DNA of 64,000 nucleotides from Fasciolopsis buskii (GCA_008360955.1 LUCM01011253.1:568519-632518), one strand, 5' to 3'; positions 21,953 to 35,695 are shown, counted from the stretch's first letter. Notes: a model not told the origin generated them from the sequence alone. Made by a program: numbers and translations.

Positions 21953-24900
21953 AAGACAAACAATAGTGGTAGTTGCGATGACAAAGAATTAGTCCATCGG
22001 TTATTGTTTATATTATTATTGCTGCTATTGTCACCAAAAGTGTAATAGCCACCGGGTAAACAGCTGGATTATGTGACAATAAGGCAAATTGTATAAGTGG
22101 TCCTTTAGATTTTTGTTTAGTTTAAGTCCACCCAATTCACGCCAACGAGAACACATAATAACATGGCGGGACATGCTAAACGTGGTTACCGGTACGTGGT
22201 GTTTGGCCAACTTGCGGTTTGGGTGCCACATAAGATCGGGTTTAACTAGCATTTCTTTCGGAACTAGTACACGGCCTTTGAAATCTTACCGTCTGAGTCC
22301 ACCCACAGCTAGGCTGGAGCTCGTGAACTGCTAGAGACTAACATCCCTCCTTTGGATTCCGTAAGCCGAATGCAGTCATTGAGAAATGTGGGAGATAACT
22401 GCAATGACGAATTTCAGGTTTCTGTTCATTTGAAGGTTACAGGTGATTTTGTGTGCAAATGGGGTAGCTGGTATCTGCTCCACCATGTCATCGTTTAACC
22501 GATAGAAAACGAGCAAAAGCTTAACAAAAATTTTTCGTTCACTATCCTGGGGTTTGGTCGGTCTTTGGGCGGACAACGGTGTACGATCGATCAACACTCA
22601 GTAGCCAACGGGTAATACTTCGTGCATTTTCGGTGTTTGATAGACTTCTGGGCGAAAGTCGGTCGGGCCGGGAATATTAGACTGACAGTCATTCAGGTTC
22701 AGGTTCCAGTAATTAGGCCTGGGACGGCCATTCCCCATCAGCACCAGCCTAATTCAATTCCTGACCAAAATTTTAGTCCTGAAGCATTTTGTTTTCAGTG
22801 ATTTTGCAACTACGTCCAAAAACCCCATCTTCAAGCCTCTTTTTTCAACATTTTCCACTGCGCATTAATATTAGAAATAGAAAAAGCACTATGTAAGGTA
22901 ATTGCTCTTATTCGGAAGTACCCAATCCAGAGCGGTAAGAAGGCTTCACTAATTGGGAGTCTGTGGTCAATCGAATTCAAATTTACGCTGGCCTGTGTGA
23001 AATACAAACGCCTCGAGAAGGCGCCTGGACAGAATGTATTCCACTGTGAGCTATAAATACGTCTCCAACCTGTTTCCCTTCTGTTATGGTCTTTTTGTTG
23101 ACTTTGTTTGCGTAGTTTTGTTCAGAGTCAACTCCGTTCATTACCGTGACTGGGAGAAATTCTTATATTAATGCCAAATCCAAATATTTCGGAGTCACAG
23201 AAAAGCTTGAACACACAATTCACTATATAATATTATATATATATAATGAAGATTTCTGCAGAATTTTGCCACTGATAGCAGTTTATCTTTATTCTTTCTC
23301 TATTTTTCATTTTTCTCTAGAAATGCGACGATCTCTCATTAAGATTGAACATCTCGTCGTCAGCCCAGTGCTAGAGTACACAGACTCTCAAAAGACAGAA
23401 AATCTCATCTCCTCCCTTCTAGGTTTAGACGATTCCTATTGGCTAGCACATACCTAAACCCGGTTTAGAAGCCATAGTTTAGTGACGCCTGAAGTGGACA
23501 AGTAAGCTTGTCATTGTCAATACATCTTGCCTGATTGGTTTTTTTAGTAATCAGAATAATATCTTATTCTGGAGCTGTTTATTGAATTCCTGACTGAAAA
23601 TATCCGCGGGACCTCCGAACCAAATTTCCCTTGCATTCGAAAGCGCATCCGATGGTGGTGTTCCACGCGGATTGATTCAGGCACCGAAAAAAGATGTTTG
23701 AAGCTCTTGGCTGGTATTCGATAAAATGTGCAATGCCAGTATAAAGCGGAATCGCTTTACCCATCCATGACCAAAGGGGTAACCAAAGAGATTTACCTCT
23801 ACTGCACTTTTAATTGGGTAATGCTTCGTCAGTAAGTTAGTCCGAAAACAGGGAAAGGCTTAACAAACTGCTACCGAAAAAGCTCACAGTGTTTTGGATT
23901 TCAACGACGAACGTTGCCAGCTGGGCCTGAACTATAATGGTCAATACTGCAAACACTCCCGACTAACTGTCAGCTACTAGATGGGTCTTTTTTAATCTTC
24001 AAAGGCAATATCTTTCTGCTTATTAAACCATTGGATGATGATACAGTAGATTGAATTGTGCATACGCCATCTGTGTTGCGCTATATTTATTTAAGCAATG
24101 GGGTGTAGAAAAAGCAAAATGCATCGTGATTAACCGGAGTAGAGAGGCGACTTTTAGTTCCATCGCCATTAACTGAGGGAGTGTTTTAGTGCGGCTATCT
24201 TGCGTGTTGAAAATTATCGACGAACAAATGAAATACAACCTGCATGTATGGAACAACGAATCTGGGGGACTCTAGCCACTGGTTCTGTTGTATGTGGAAT
24301 GTCAATTAGTGGATGGTTTTCGCAAATTGGTTCGGGCTCGGAAATCCTTGCGGCCTTTTAGGTAGCTGACTTCTCAATGAACTCGAGAAATTGGTGGTCC
24401 ATTTCTGATAAATCTCAAGTTCGAAGTAGACCATTGATTGCACAAGTTCAGATGATGAATGAGGTACGGTTAAACAGCGACTTGGTTATCACATAAGCGC
24501 AGTTGCTGCCGAGTTCACACACACCCGCACACATAAATTGACGAACAACAGTGACTGTTGTGCAAATTCTTTCTACTCCCCGGCTTTCTTATTCTGATGA
24601 GTTATGATGTCAAGCTTATAGTTCACAGTATATTTCTTGCCAAAAATCTTTTCTTCAAAAGCTTCCATAACACATCAGCGACGAAAATGATTATGCTATC
24701 GGTAGAACTTTGTCAAAATATGTATAGTATACACTGACGTGCTCACCGACTGATTCGATTACCTAGTTTGCCGAGTACTATGCAATTGGTGTTAGATGGG
24801 AATGAACAATTTTCAATTCAAATGAGATTATTTATTGAGCAAATAAGTAGCGGAATTTCATGTGCTTTTATCTGTAAAATATAGTGCATATTCTCAAGCT

Positions 24901-27900
24901 TTGAGTACCCGGTTGGATCGATAAGACTTGCCTATTACTTGGAACGTTCAATGGGCAGTCGGTTCGAATCATGTGCTCTGCCTGACTGCATATCATATGT
25001 GCCAAACGGTTGGCTAGAAAATGCTCACTTGTGTCTATGACCAGTCAGTCTATTTAGTATCACGTGGCGTCTACCCAATTAGTTTTGTAAGCGGTCAATT
25101 ACATAGCTTTGAAGATGAATTCCTGAAATTATCAAAAAGGTAGAATGGCTAAAAGAACAAACAAAAACTGAAGCTGAGCTGCCGTTTTATGATGGATTGG
25201 AAGGCCAACTTAAATTGTGAGACTTTCATTGACAGACTGATCAGCTAGTGATTACAATATACATGGATTAGTTTATGGTTATGCCGGTTCATTCAGTTTG
25301 CATGCCTTAGAGCCACTTACGCATTAGTAAACAGAAGAGTCTTCACAAAATCGAGTTTTAAACGAAACGTTAGTGTCACCATCGCTTGCTTTGCGGGGTA
25401 GAAATGAACAGCAGTGGCTGCTGTGACAACCACAGTAAGATTTCAGACGAACGTTTCCTTAAACAGTGGAATTACGGTTTAAGCCACAAATAGATACACT
25501 ATAGACAAGTGATTGTTAGTATTGTCTGAAGCATTTTTACTCACGTAACATTTGACCGTGAATCCGTGCTTTCTCTAAGGGTAAGAATCCAATAAGGGTG
25601 TAATCCCTGAGTGCGTTAGGCTGATTTCTGCACGAAACAGTAATAAACATCACGTTTGCATTGTTCAAAAGAAAGATGGGTTTATCGATGAAAATGCATG
25701 TCATGTAGTATGGCAACGCAAATTACAAATAATGGCATAGTCACAAAATGTGAAATGACCGATTTCACGAATGTACCGTGGACCCAAGCGCAACCCTGAT
25801 GACATTTGAGTTCGAAAACGGGCACCATGTTCGCCGAAGTACCGTGTGTACTGTAGCCACTGGGCTAACGACAAGATGTTCAATGAGAACGAAAGACCGT
25901 CGCATTTCGCAGAGATTTTGAAAGATAGGGGGAGAGTAAAGACAAACTACTGCATCAGTGAGAGAATGCTGCGGAAATTTCCGTTATTTGATGTGAGTTC
26001 TCCATTTTTCACGCGCAACCGTTGAACATCTCATCTTAGTTTCAATTACTGCCCATGAATACCGAGTGAGCCACTGAAAGTGCATTGATTTTAGAGAACA
26101 ATAGGATATTCTGCCCTATCCATTTTAAACTGTAAGAAGAAAATTGCCCTAGGCATTTTGGTTGTACTCCTTCAGACATGCAGTTCCGCGTGACGGTCCT
26201 CGGACCAATCAAATCAGAAACCAGTTGTACTTCGTCCCTAACCTATTTCATTGGAGGAATGCCACCAGAAAGATATTTGGTTGCACAGCAGCATTCTGAC
26301 ATTCTTTTAATCCAAAGTATACTGAGGAACGGACACTTTCAGGAAACTGGATAGTACAGAATTGTCCATTCGCACGGTTGGGATTAAAGCCATAGAAGCT
26401 AAGTTGATTGCGTCAGCATATTTCGTGCGCATCAATGTAGGTCACAGTACCTGATAAACAACACCTCACTGTATGCCAACCGTATCAAGTTGTGGCAGTA
26501 GTGATTTGAAAAACAACGCTGAGTCAACCCCGTGCGTCAGCGGGACGAACCGACCGTTAGCATACAGGAGGTCTGGAGGCAATCTAAGTTGTCTGACAAT
26601 TAGCATCATGACTCAAAGCTTTTCCGATAGTGATCAGCGGCATGATAAGCGAAGGATAACAAACAGAAAGTTGATCCAGTGTTTTCCTTTACGTTACCAT
26701 TGCCCAACCACAACTCGAGACAACTAGCATTCATCGAAACATTGGTATAAAGGTCATGTGACCTACATTGATATGTTTGAAGTATGCTGAAGCCAGAATC
26801 AACCAGAATCTATGGCTCTGATCCCAACTTTGTGAATGTGACTCTCCGAAATCTTATGAATAACAGCAATCGAAATAAGTTGTAAAATTAGCCAACTCAA
26901 AATCAGCTCACAGCAAAACTGCATTTGCTATCCTGTTCGTCTTAGAAACCCATCTAACGGCATATCTTTGTGATCATCTCGACAGACGGTCCAGTTCACC
27001 TGCCGAACATGATATGATGCTGTCATTGCTTACAGTAAGATATTCTATTCAAGATAAAACCATTCTCATGGTGATTGCAGTCGTCCACAACAAATCTCCC
27101 AGATCAATGGAAACGGTCTTTACCTACATGACTGGTTAGTTATTCGTGTAATTCTACGTCAGTCGTTTTGGATTCCTGCTTGTCCGTACTCATAGCTACC
27201 GAGGACTAGGCAACTTCACTTGGATCATCCGGAACAGTAACAGAAGATGCCAGGACTTGACTTTCAGTGCCAATATCTACTCATGTTTGATTTTCTGCTG
27301 ACATGGCTGTAAATAGTAGAGTCCTGCCTGCATAGATGCAAAGTTGACTGAATGAACTTGATTGCGAACTTAGACGTATAATTTGAAAACGCCAGAACTT
27401 ATTCCATAGCGTGGGTGTCAACTGTCGTCGATGGTGATCTGGAATGGTGCATCTGACCCTAGTAAGCCTAGTGCCAAACTTAGACATTAAAAGTCAGTGT
27501 CAAGTCCAAGTTAAATAGGGCAATTATGCACCCGGACGCCAGTGACTTTTCATCTGGTTCAAATAACACGTACAACGAATAACTGGGGCGAATACAGACG
27601 CATATCATGAAGTATTTTGATAGAAAATAAGCGGTTTGGTAAAACGATAATAAAGCAGAATTAAAAATGCACCATTATCACAATTTTAGGCTAGTTCTAA
27701 GATCACTCGTTACCATTTCATAATTTACGCGTAAACGAACAACGTAAGGAATGGGACTATTCCTAGGAGTAGTGATAAGAAAACGAATGAGCCTAAATGT
27801 GGAACGAGTTGAGGAGTAGTGAAAAGTCTTCGAAATTGATGACTGAAAATGGTGGTTAGCGTTGGATAGGATACTGTCTAAAAATCGACCACAGGTATCA

Positions 27901-30900
27901 GAATGTTTTGGACACTGCAGCCTTTTGTAATTCCACCGCAGCATATAGATACTTTTAGGGGTTTGGATATAAGAATAAAATTATTCTCTTTCGAGCCAGA
28001 GAAGAATGCCTCGGAGAAATAGAGCCTGAGGATGACAGTGCATAAAGAAACGAAATGAGGATCAATAGAAAAATGTACTCCGACCTGTCTTGGAGGTAAC
28101 TGTAGGTAGAAAGATTCTGCTCACCTTAATAAACCCAGATTCAATGGGCTTTGCCCAGGAAAGGCTATGCATCAAATCCATTCCTAAGTAACCGACCATG
28201 GAAATGACTAATTTCATTTGCAATGCATAGTAAACTTTAAAATGTATGCCGGACTTAGCGATCCAGCACGGCAGACCATCCGAGCTGAACAGACGAATCT
28301 AGGGTCAGTGAAAATCATGGGCCTACTTCTGAAACTCCGTCCTTCTCGGCATGATAACGTCATCCATCACCAACTGTGCAACCGGTGATCTGAACCCGCA
28401 CGCGAATAACATCTGGATCACGTTCGTTCAAGATACGAGAAAACCTCAGGGTCCATGAATGGTGATAAAATAAAAACAAAATACGTCCATCCATTCCATT
28501 TATTTTAACGAAATTGTAATTTTTCGGTCTCTGGTGTGATTACTTCATGAATCCCGAGCTGCCTATCATTTGAATTCTCCGCTCATAGTATTTTATGTAC
28601 ATCAGAAATTTGACATACTTAATTAACGTGATCATTCGGGTAGTAACCGTGAGTGTTTGAAATGACGGGATGGGTAGAAAAATGGACAAACTTAAGAATA
28701 GCGTCTTTCTTCGCTAATTTCCATTTGGAAATAGCCCTATGGTGACCGTGCCCACACATTTGGAAGTAATTTGTGAATTTTTGAATGGCTTGTGAAGATC
28801 GATGAATGTAATGCACCGGAAACCGTGCAGGGTGAATTTTCGCCGGCGTTGGTAGCTGAAATAGTTCAATCAAATTCAGAGATGCACAGGAACAACGGAA
28901 ATCACCTTTGATCGATCGGCCAATAACTCTCCAATTAATTCGCGTCTCACATGTGTGCCTGTTTGCTGACGGGACGCAAAACTGCCAGTTAGCACGACTC
29001 ATATGCCCGTTAATGTGGCATACACAAACCTGGTTTGGGGTCATGTCCCATTAAATCACTTGCTCGGACGACAGAAATTTTATTCGTATGAGAGTACGTT
29101 TGTGCAGAATTAATTAATCCAAAACTGAAACCGAGTCAGCTACTTGGGGTGAGCGTTGGGCCGACTCGTGGTTGTTACCCCCGCCTGAAGACCGTGTGTG
29201 AAAGGTCTACAAGCTGGACTATGTAGCCTCGGTGAAGAGATTCGGGTAGGCCACAACCCAGATAAAGCAATTACAAGAAATCAGTGGCTCATAGTCGTTA
29301 TCTCATGGAGTTATTTTGAACTATTAAGCAGGATGTTCTTCATTACGCGACTCCAGAACGTGGCTGATATGAGTCAGTTTTGAATAGTATTTTGGGGCTT
29401 ATTTTAACCCCTCCTAAGGCATTACTTTCGGAACCCCACCAAGAACGCTTCGGTTATCCGTTCACTTTGTGACAATACCCATTTACCGAAATCACTGAAA
29501 AAACACCAATTTCATTTAAATAAACTGAAGTTTCTTCCATGCTTTCGAATATACTTCTGAAAGAAATTAGGAATAAAAGACTTTTTCTGACATTTTCGGC
29601 GAAAGTTTTCTTTAGCCTTTACTTCCACTAAATGTCTCTTCTCCCAACCATTTGCTCTGTAAGTCCTGATTTATTACAACTTCTCATTAAGTAATTTTTT
29701 CCTTTGATTGTGCTCAAAATTGTTTTCGCAAATTCCATTCTGTTCTTTGAGTTCTAGGGTTAAGAGCAACAGAAAGCTTCAACCGGTTATGAAACCAAAA
29801 GGAGACTTAGCGAATGGGTGTGTGTTTGCTTGTGTCTGTCCACGTGCGTGTGAGAGAGATGTAGTCAGAAAAATAACTGCGGAGAGTGTCAGGTGATTGG
29901 CAAGCGACTCATTTAAGTCGTTAGAATAATTTGTTTAAAAATAAGCCGAACTGTACTGACAATTTGCCAATAAATTCCATTTAATAAGTTGCCATAGCGA
30001 CTCTGACGCAACCTACTGTTATATGAGCAGAGCATACTGTTTCGATTAGTACCCCACTGATGTTTCAGTAGCCTGACTGGGGTTTTTTGTTTGGTCTCTG
30101 TAATGACTTCTCCGAAAATCCTGAATGCAATTACTTTGATCGCCACTATTATCTTTTATCGATAGACTATATCGAAAACGATGTGATGAATTTCGTTAAT
30201 GGCAGTCTTTGTGAGTAAGAATCCGGTGGAATTTGGCTTTTTTCGCATAAATCTTGAAGCATGAATGTTATTGAACTAAATTTCACAGTCTACTAGGCTC
30301 ACTAGACCAGAGATTGACGAAGAGTTACATAAGTCCTTTTTTATTCAGGTGAGTCGAAGCACCGCGTGCTAGGGGATGGTCGTCTACTTCCGGCGTTAGT
30401 CAGGCTAGAGACACCAACAGTTTGAGGTAGGTTATTGCGACTAATAATCACCCCGATTCATAGACGGATCAATAATTTACTCAAGAATAAAGAAAGTTTT
30501 TCGAAATAGACGTGATATGTATATATATGCGTGCTATGAAGCAGTGATGTAGTCTCAGATCTATGACAAGGATCTTTCTCACTACCTAGCATTCCCGCAC
30601 TGTATTCGGTGAGAGATTCTGGACTGTTGGACAATTTTGTCGTTTCTCCCTCTCATGTTCATTCAATGTACTACTCATATTGATCCTTATTGGCAGAGGA
30701 CTTAGTGTTATTTTCAAATTATTCCCCACGCGCCACTAATACTCAGCTCATCAATAATGAACCATAACAGCACTGCACGTTTGTTTCATCGTCAAGGGAC
30801 ATCTAGAGTGCCAGAAATGTGGTGCGAACCCAGGACGAACGAATGTGAGTTGAGTCACCTTCAAAACATTTTTGGTTGACATTCGGTATTAGACATGTTT

Positions 30901-32819
30901 TTTCGCGACTGTTCTTAGATGAAGTCAACTTGGGTTGAAGTGGAACCAGAACTTGACTTGACTGTTTTCACCAGTGTCGCACATAATCACTAGTTTGACC
31001 AAGTATTGACAACTCGTGTTCGGTACGTTTCTTCCACTTATTAATCCCTTTACCTTGAAAGAATTCGCCAGAAGTTCCTCGCCTAATGAATAGATATGAT
31101 GCTATTTATATATACTGTTCCTTTTACGGCAACTTATTTTAGTTCATTCCGGATTCGTTGCTTCATTTTGCCCGAGGCCAATTGAGGGAGGCAGGTGAAC
31201 GTAATTTTTAGTCATTTAAGTAGCACCAGTTTAGTTTCCTTATTTGCTGTACGAAGTGTGCAAAATATCAGGTCGGTTGTCATGGCGGCGAGATGCTACC
31301 AATTGGCTGAAAACAAATTCAGAAACCAAGAAGTTGCCGGCCTGACCAGAGCAGATCGCACCACCTGGCGAAATTTTCTGCTCATTTTCTACTGAAGCTT
31401 CACTTTGGGTCTGCCCTCTATCTTATTCTATAAAGGCTAAGATTTTCCATTTTTTACTGCACCCTTATCCACAGTTAGTAAATTAAAATGAGTACTTCAT
31501 TATATCCCCGTTGGATTTTCGAATAACTGATATGTTAGTGGCAACTTAAAGTTTTAATCACACGAATGGAGATGCACATTATATTGCTGTCGAACTTACT
31601 TGAAAATTGGTCTGAGTCTTCTTTGAAAGACGTATGAGATTCGAACGGTTTCACACCTGCTTGGGTTAGATAAGTTATAGGGTACTTTTCTTCTGCCAGT
31701 TGGCAGCCAAACTCTTTTCACACGAACCCACGTTTTCTGCCCCAACACAAAAATGTCTTCCGTGTGAAAGCGCCGCAGAGGAGCGAACAGATTTAGTCAA
31801 CATCGATGACGTCTGCATTAAGGTAAAGAACATTCCATTGATCCAATGATGCGGAAGCAGTTTGTGTTTTGTTCACTGTGTCTGTATTATGATTATTTTC
31901 GTCGACAAATTTTGGTGCCATGGTTGCAAATTAGTCGAGACGTTATACGTTTCCCGGCTGGCTGGTTTTCGCTTTCTAAATGAAACCCCACAATTCACAG
32001 AGAACGGCTTTCCGTTTCTCATTCAAATCAAACCCTCGGTTCTTTTGGAGTTTGCCGAAATACAAACTGGGGATTGGTATTTGAACCTGCTGAATGAATA
32101 CACGCTCAAATTCTCTGGCTCATGAGATGAAGAATTAGGCCGTACCGTTATTGCAGACTAACGGTCAAAATACGCATTTTATCGATGGCCTCATTTTGTC
32201 CGTATGAACGAGATTGAGCAGTGAATAGATTCACCCCGGGCTAGAAAAGCGGTCAGGGAAAATCGACGAAAAATCTGTTGAATTGAGTTCAACTAAGTCA
32301 CAGACAGAGTTGACTGAGAAGAAAACTGTAACTTGCGTTCCGCGTATTTTTCAGCAGAAAACGAAGATAAACGGGATTCCGTTAAACAAACAAGGCTAGG
32401 GCATTGTTTCATCATTTGTAGAAATATAGTACACTTGTGTGATGTAGAGCTTTTCGACCATTTTGTTGTAACCAGCACATTGGTCGAGCAGAATCAGTTT
32501 TCGTTGTTTTACCTAACTGACCTATTTTCAGAATACGATCTTTATTCATGAAAACACCATTCCCACTTCATAATTGCTATTCATTGTCAGACTTTTCACG
32601 GTAGTTAATTTCACGGGGTATTCTAAATCAACTCACGAAAGCCTAAACAGTCTCCCGATTTCTGAGTTTTGTCGATCGACCACTGTAGCAAAACACGGAC
32701 TGCGTTAGTACAGGAAATACCGATTCATGCAGAGATTTTTCTATCGCCGTTGCATTTTGTTTCTCACCAGAATCTCATCTGAATCTTTAAGGGCATGAAT
32801 GGGTGGTAAGTTCACTTAA
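21953..32819. other. Long stretch without a supported gene
   Basis: No transposon protein or RNA gene was recognised over almost 11 kb. Three spots stand out weakly. First, 23290-23320 is a strong pyrimidine tract ending in TTTTCTCTAG before an open frame at 23321-23422. Second, the minus frame at 28619-29044 (141 codons) is the longest here but has no known motif. Third, GGTTCGAAT at about 24961 looks like an isolated Pol III B box. The frame at 26473-26727 is Ser/Arg-rich without a domain. At 32333-32551, a TTTTTCAG precedes a 60-codon frame of unknown nature. Confidence 0.45.
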
Positions 32820-32895
32820 GAATCACATTGTGATTCTTGGGAGGATTTTCGTCGGTCAGGCAAGGCTAACCTTTTAGAATGGACTTGCCATACAT
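32820..32895 (+). repeat. Short dispersed repeat B, copy 2
   Basis: A palindrome, GAATCACATTGTGATTC (8-base arms around one T), is followed after TTGGGAGGATTTT by CGTCGGTCAGGCAAGGCT and a CCTTTTAGAA string. The order and most bases match 12335-12390. The 13-base difference between palindrome and second block suggests a deletion in copy 1 or an insertion here. Confidence 0.65.
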
Positions 32896-33416
32896 TCACG
32901 CTCCTAACGATTCAACTGAGATTATAGTGAGAAACTAAGAAAGGAGAGCACTAGTATAGGGATGTGTGGACAGGATAATACCGGATACGCATACGTGAAG
33001 AGCGACAATAACCACGAAACCGTTCGTGTGCTTCCGGGGTAATTTTCTTCTTCCATCCATGCGAAATATACTGCTGAGACGAAATCCCAATACATTTTAT
33101 TTCGTTTAGATACTGATGACAAGAAAACGATGAAAGCCTAGCATTGCAACTGTGAGCAGACAAATAAGAATGATAATGAATGCCCCCGGGGTGCAACGTC
33201 GTTTTGATCTGAATTGAACTGAATGGCTCCGCCTAATGAGATTGCATATATTTCTGGTCAGATCAGTGGCTAATTGAAATGGTGGTCAAAAGATCACGAG
33301 GAATGCAGATATTTGCTTCAGAATAGTTCTGTAAGGACTGTCATCTGATTACAATGTTGTCGGAAAAGCTTGTCGTTAGTTGAGATTTCATTTAAATAGT
33401 CAACAACTTTTATCAG
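32896..33416. other. No gene recognised
   Basis: Two overlapping minus frames (32922-33122 and 32951-33196) read the same DNA in different registers; neither has a motif. Confidence 0.5.
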
Positions 33417-33580
33417 GACAGGTTCAAAAACAAATAAACTACATGAACAAAGCAGTAATCGCTTTTGATAAAGCAACGATCGTAGTGACGGGAAATCAAA
33501 ATAAACGATCTACCGTTCTGCCATACGTTTATGACTCCATACCGGTTTTCGTCACTTTAGTAGTTGGAGTTTTGTTCCAG
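33417..33580 (+). CDS. Candidate internal coding exon, product unknown
   Basis: An open frame is bounded by ACTTTTATCAG before 33417 and CCAG|GTATCC at 33580/33581, so it could be an internal exon of two bases plus 54 codons. The peptide starts QVQKQINYMNKAVIAF and ends with a hydrophobic stretch (PVFVTLVVGVLF) long enough to be part of a membrane helix. No family was recognised, no partner exon was found, and an ATG at 33380 lies upstream in the same frame, so this could also be a chance frame. Confidence 0.22.
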
Positions 33581-34949
33581 GTATCCCAATTGTCTACCAA
33601 ATAGTGAGAAATTTATCGTATTTCTGAGAATCCAGTTTCGAACAGCGATCGCTTGCATTTGGTTTGTGCATCTTGCCTTAATTAAGATAGCATGCTTCAG
33701 CCAAAACACGCATCCCACTCACGAAACACCAAGTGAAATGTTTGTGACAGTCAGCTGACCAACACAGTGGTGATGCCAAGTCAACTGGTGATGAAAGGTT
33801 TGCGATCCATGCGTCATTCTGAGATACCAGAACATCAGGGGAACTTTCAGATCGTTATTTTGCAATTTTTAGCTGGGAACTGCTCTGCCAAGGTCGATCC
33901 TCTTAGATCCCATACCAACAATCCTCACGGGGCAGTGACCTCTCTTTAGCATGCAGCTGATTGCATTACAACCGCAAATGAAACTCTGTGTCAGATGCAA
34001 TCGCGCTGGTCAGCAAACCTGTAATTCCAGTAGTTTAAACTTTATCTGGGTTTCATAGCTGAAGTTAAGGTTTGTGAAGGTTTGTAATAGTGGATCCTTG
34101 GGTTCAACGGGCAAACGTTTCGCATTGACAAAGGCAAAAGCGCCGGCTGATGTGCCCATAATGTTACATCGATTGCTGGTGACAACATGCAATCCGAACA
34201 TCCAACGCAGAAATCAGGAACACCTGTTAATGCTGTTTATCCCTTTTTTCAGCATTCATGTGGCAAAACCATATATCGACTTTCTAGGTAAGTTCACTGC
34301 TGCCTGTTGTCCAGGCCGCAGAATTAAGACCGAATATTACCCGAGGTATTACTCCCAGTTAACCTTAGAAGTCGACCTTTTCTTTGCGGCCATTCAGCAG
34401 TCATCTCATTGTCTCCGGTGCTTCAGTAGGTTCAGCCACCAATCAGAAACTGACTGCATTAGTTAAAACCTACTTCCTAAATAAGAACCATTTCACTGTT
34501 CATCAGAATTAGGTTTTTATCTGGATACAGCAATTCCAACGATAAACTGAAGAAAAGGAAATTAGGATTGTTTCAAATAGGAAATGCCTTCGACTTCAGC
34601 GGGATTCCAACTTTTGCTTGGATGCAAATCACGCATTTGTACTGCATCCATCCATCATGCAGCTGAACTATCACACAATGCCGGAAGATGTTCGGAAATG
34701 TCACTTAAGGAATATTAGATGCCCTCTTGAATTCCAGAAGTGCATGACATCCGCCAAAGTGAACATTGAACAATTTGAATGCCGCAGTAGGATTTTCCCG
34801 TGAATCAAATACCATTGACTAGTTACGGATCACGAGCTTGATTGGCTACGAGGTTTGGAAATCATGCTCTAGTGTTCACGTGGCAAAATGTCCATTGCGG
34901 ACGGATAACCACTACTCCTTAAGGGAATCAACCGAACGCCGTTCTTCTT
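33581..34949. other. No gene recognised
   Basis: A 130-codon plus frame (34074-34466) and a 63-codon minus frame (34010-34201) overlap, so at most one can be real. Neither shows a domain. The minus one includes a GTSAGAFAFVNAKRLP segment that I could not place. Confidence 0.45.
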
Positions 34950-35215
34950 GGCCTCTTAGCTCAGATGGTAGAGCGTAGATGGTCTAAATACTTGGGTTGA
35001 GTGCATTCGAATTCCTTTGAGGTCGAAAACTTTCCATAGAAGGATCTGCTCAACGTTCGTTAAATTTGCCGAACCAAGCTTCCAGTAAGATACAATAATT
35101 TGGTAATCCCAAAATCTACTTTTATCACCTGACCTTGCACAAGGGTGAACGGTTGTGCGGCCCAACGTCGTGGAGAATCCTTTAGCGGCTTCCGATGCAT
35201 TGGGCTTACGTGCAT
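34950..35215 (+). repeat. tRNA-derived SINE-like element with a 75-nt tRNA-like head
   Basis: Bases 34950-35024 span 75 nt and imitate a tRNA. The 5' GGCCTCT can pair with the 3' end TGAGGTC at six of seven positions, counting one G-T pair. TAGCTCAGATGGTAGAGC is a perfect D-arm and A box with a four-base stem, and GCATTCGAATTCC stands at the B-box and T-loop position with TTCGAAT in the loop. The T stem and anticodon stem are poorly paired, so this is not a working tRNA. The following 190 bases (with GTGAACGGTTGTGCGGCCC at about 35142) look like the non-tRNA body of a SINE. The 3' limit is a guess, and there is no second copy in the window. Confidence 0.55.
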
Positions 35216-35439
35216 GTATTTGACTTTCGGAAGTATGGTCTACAACAGTAACATGGTGACCACTTTATAGCGAGGCAGTCGCTATTTAACGTGCCATCCA
35301 AAACCGCAGAAAAAATAGCTCATAGAATGGCCCGAAGCCGTTTGTGAAAACACTTGAAAGAGATCACACAAACAAATATAATGGTTCAAATTTCGTCACT
35401 TAGTTCACCCATACACTCAGCAAAAACGAGTAACTGAAT

Positions 35440-35695
35440 CAGCCAGTTGATAGATCAGTTATCAAAGTCAGTCAGTTAGTCACTCACCAATGTCAGGTAT
35501 TCATTCAGTCAAACAAATAATCAGTCAGTCAGTCAGTCAGTCAGTCAGTCAGTCAGTCAGTCAGTCAGTCAGTCAGTCAGTCAGTCAGTCAGTCAGTCAG
35601 TCAGTCAGTAATCATCCACCGAATTCGATTAGTTCTCTCATAAAATTCACTTTGTTCTTCCCTCACCAGTGTCAGTCATTCGGTTAGTCAGTCAT
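35440..35695. repeat. (TCAG)22 array with degenerate flanks
   Basis: A perfect 88-base (TCAG)22 at 35521-35608, with decayed TCAG/GTCAGT units on both sides (about 35440-35520 and 35665-35695). Translation gives the repeated VSQS peptide in the frame at 35490-35687, which is not a gene. The long pure core suggests recent expansion. Confidence 0.95.

Noticed and set aside
21729..21992. Valine-rich 87-codon frame
   Set aside because: Translation of the GTA/GTG array.
35490..35687. VSQS-repeat peptide frame
   Set aside because: Translation of (TCAG)22.
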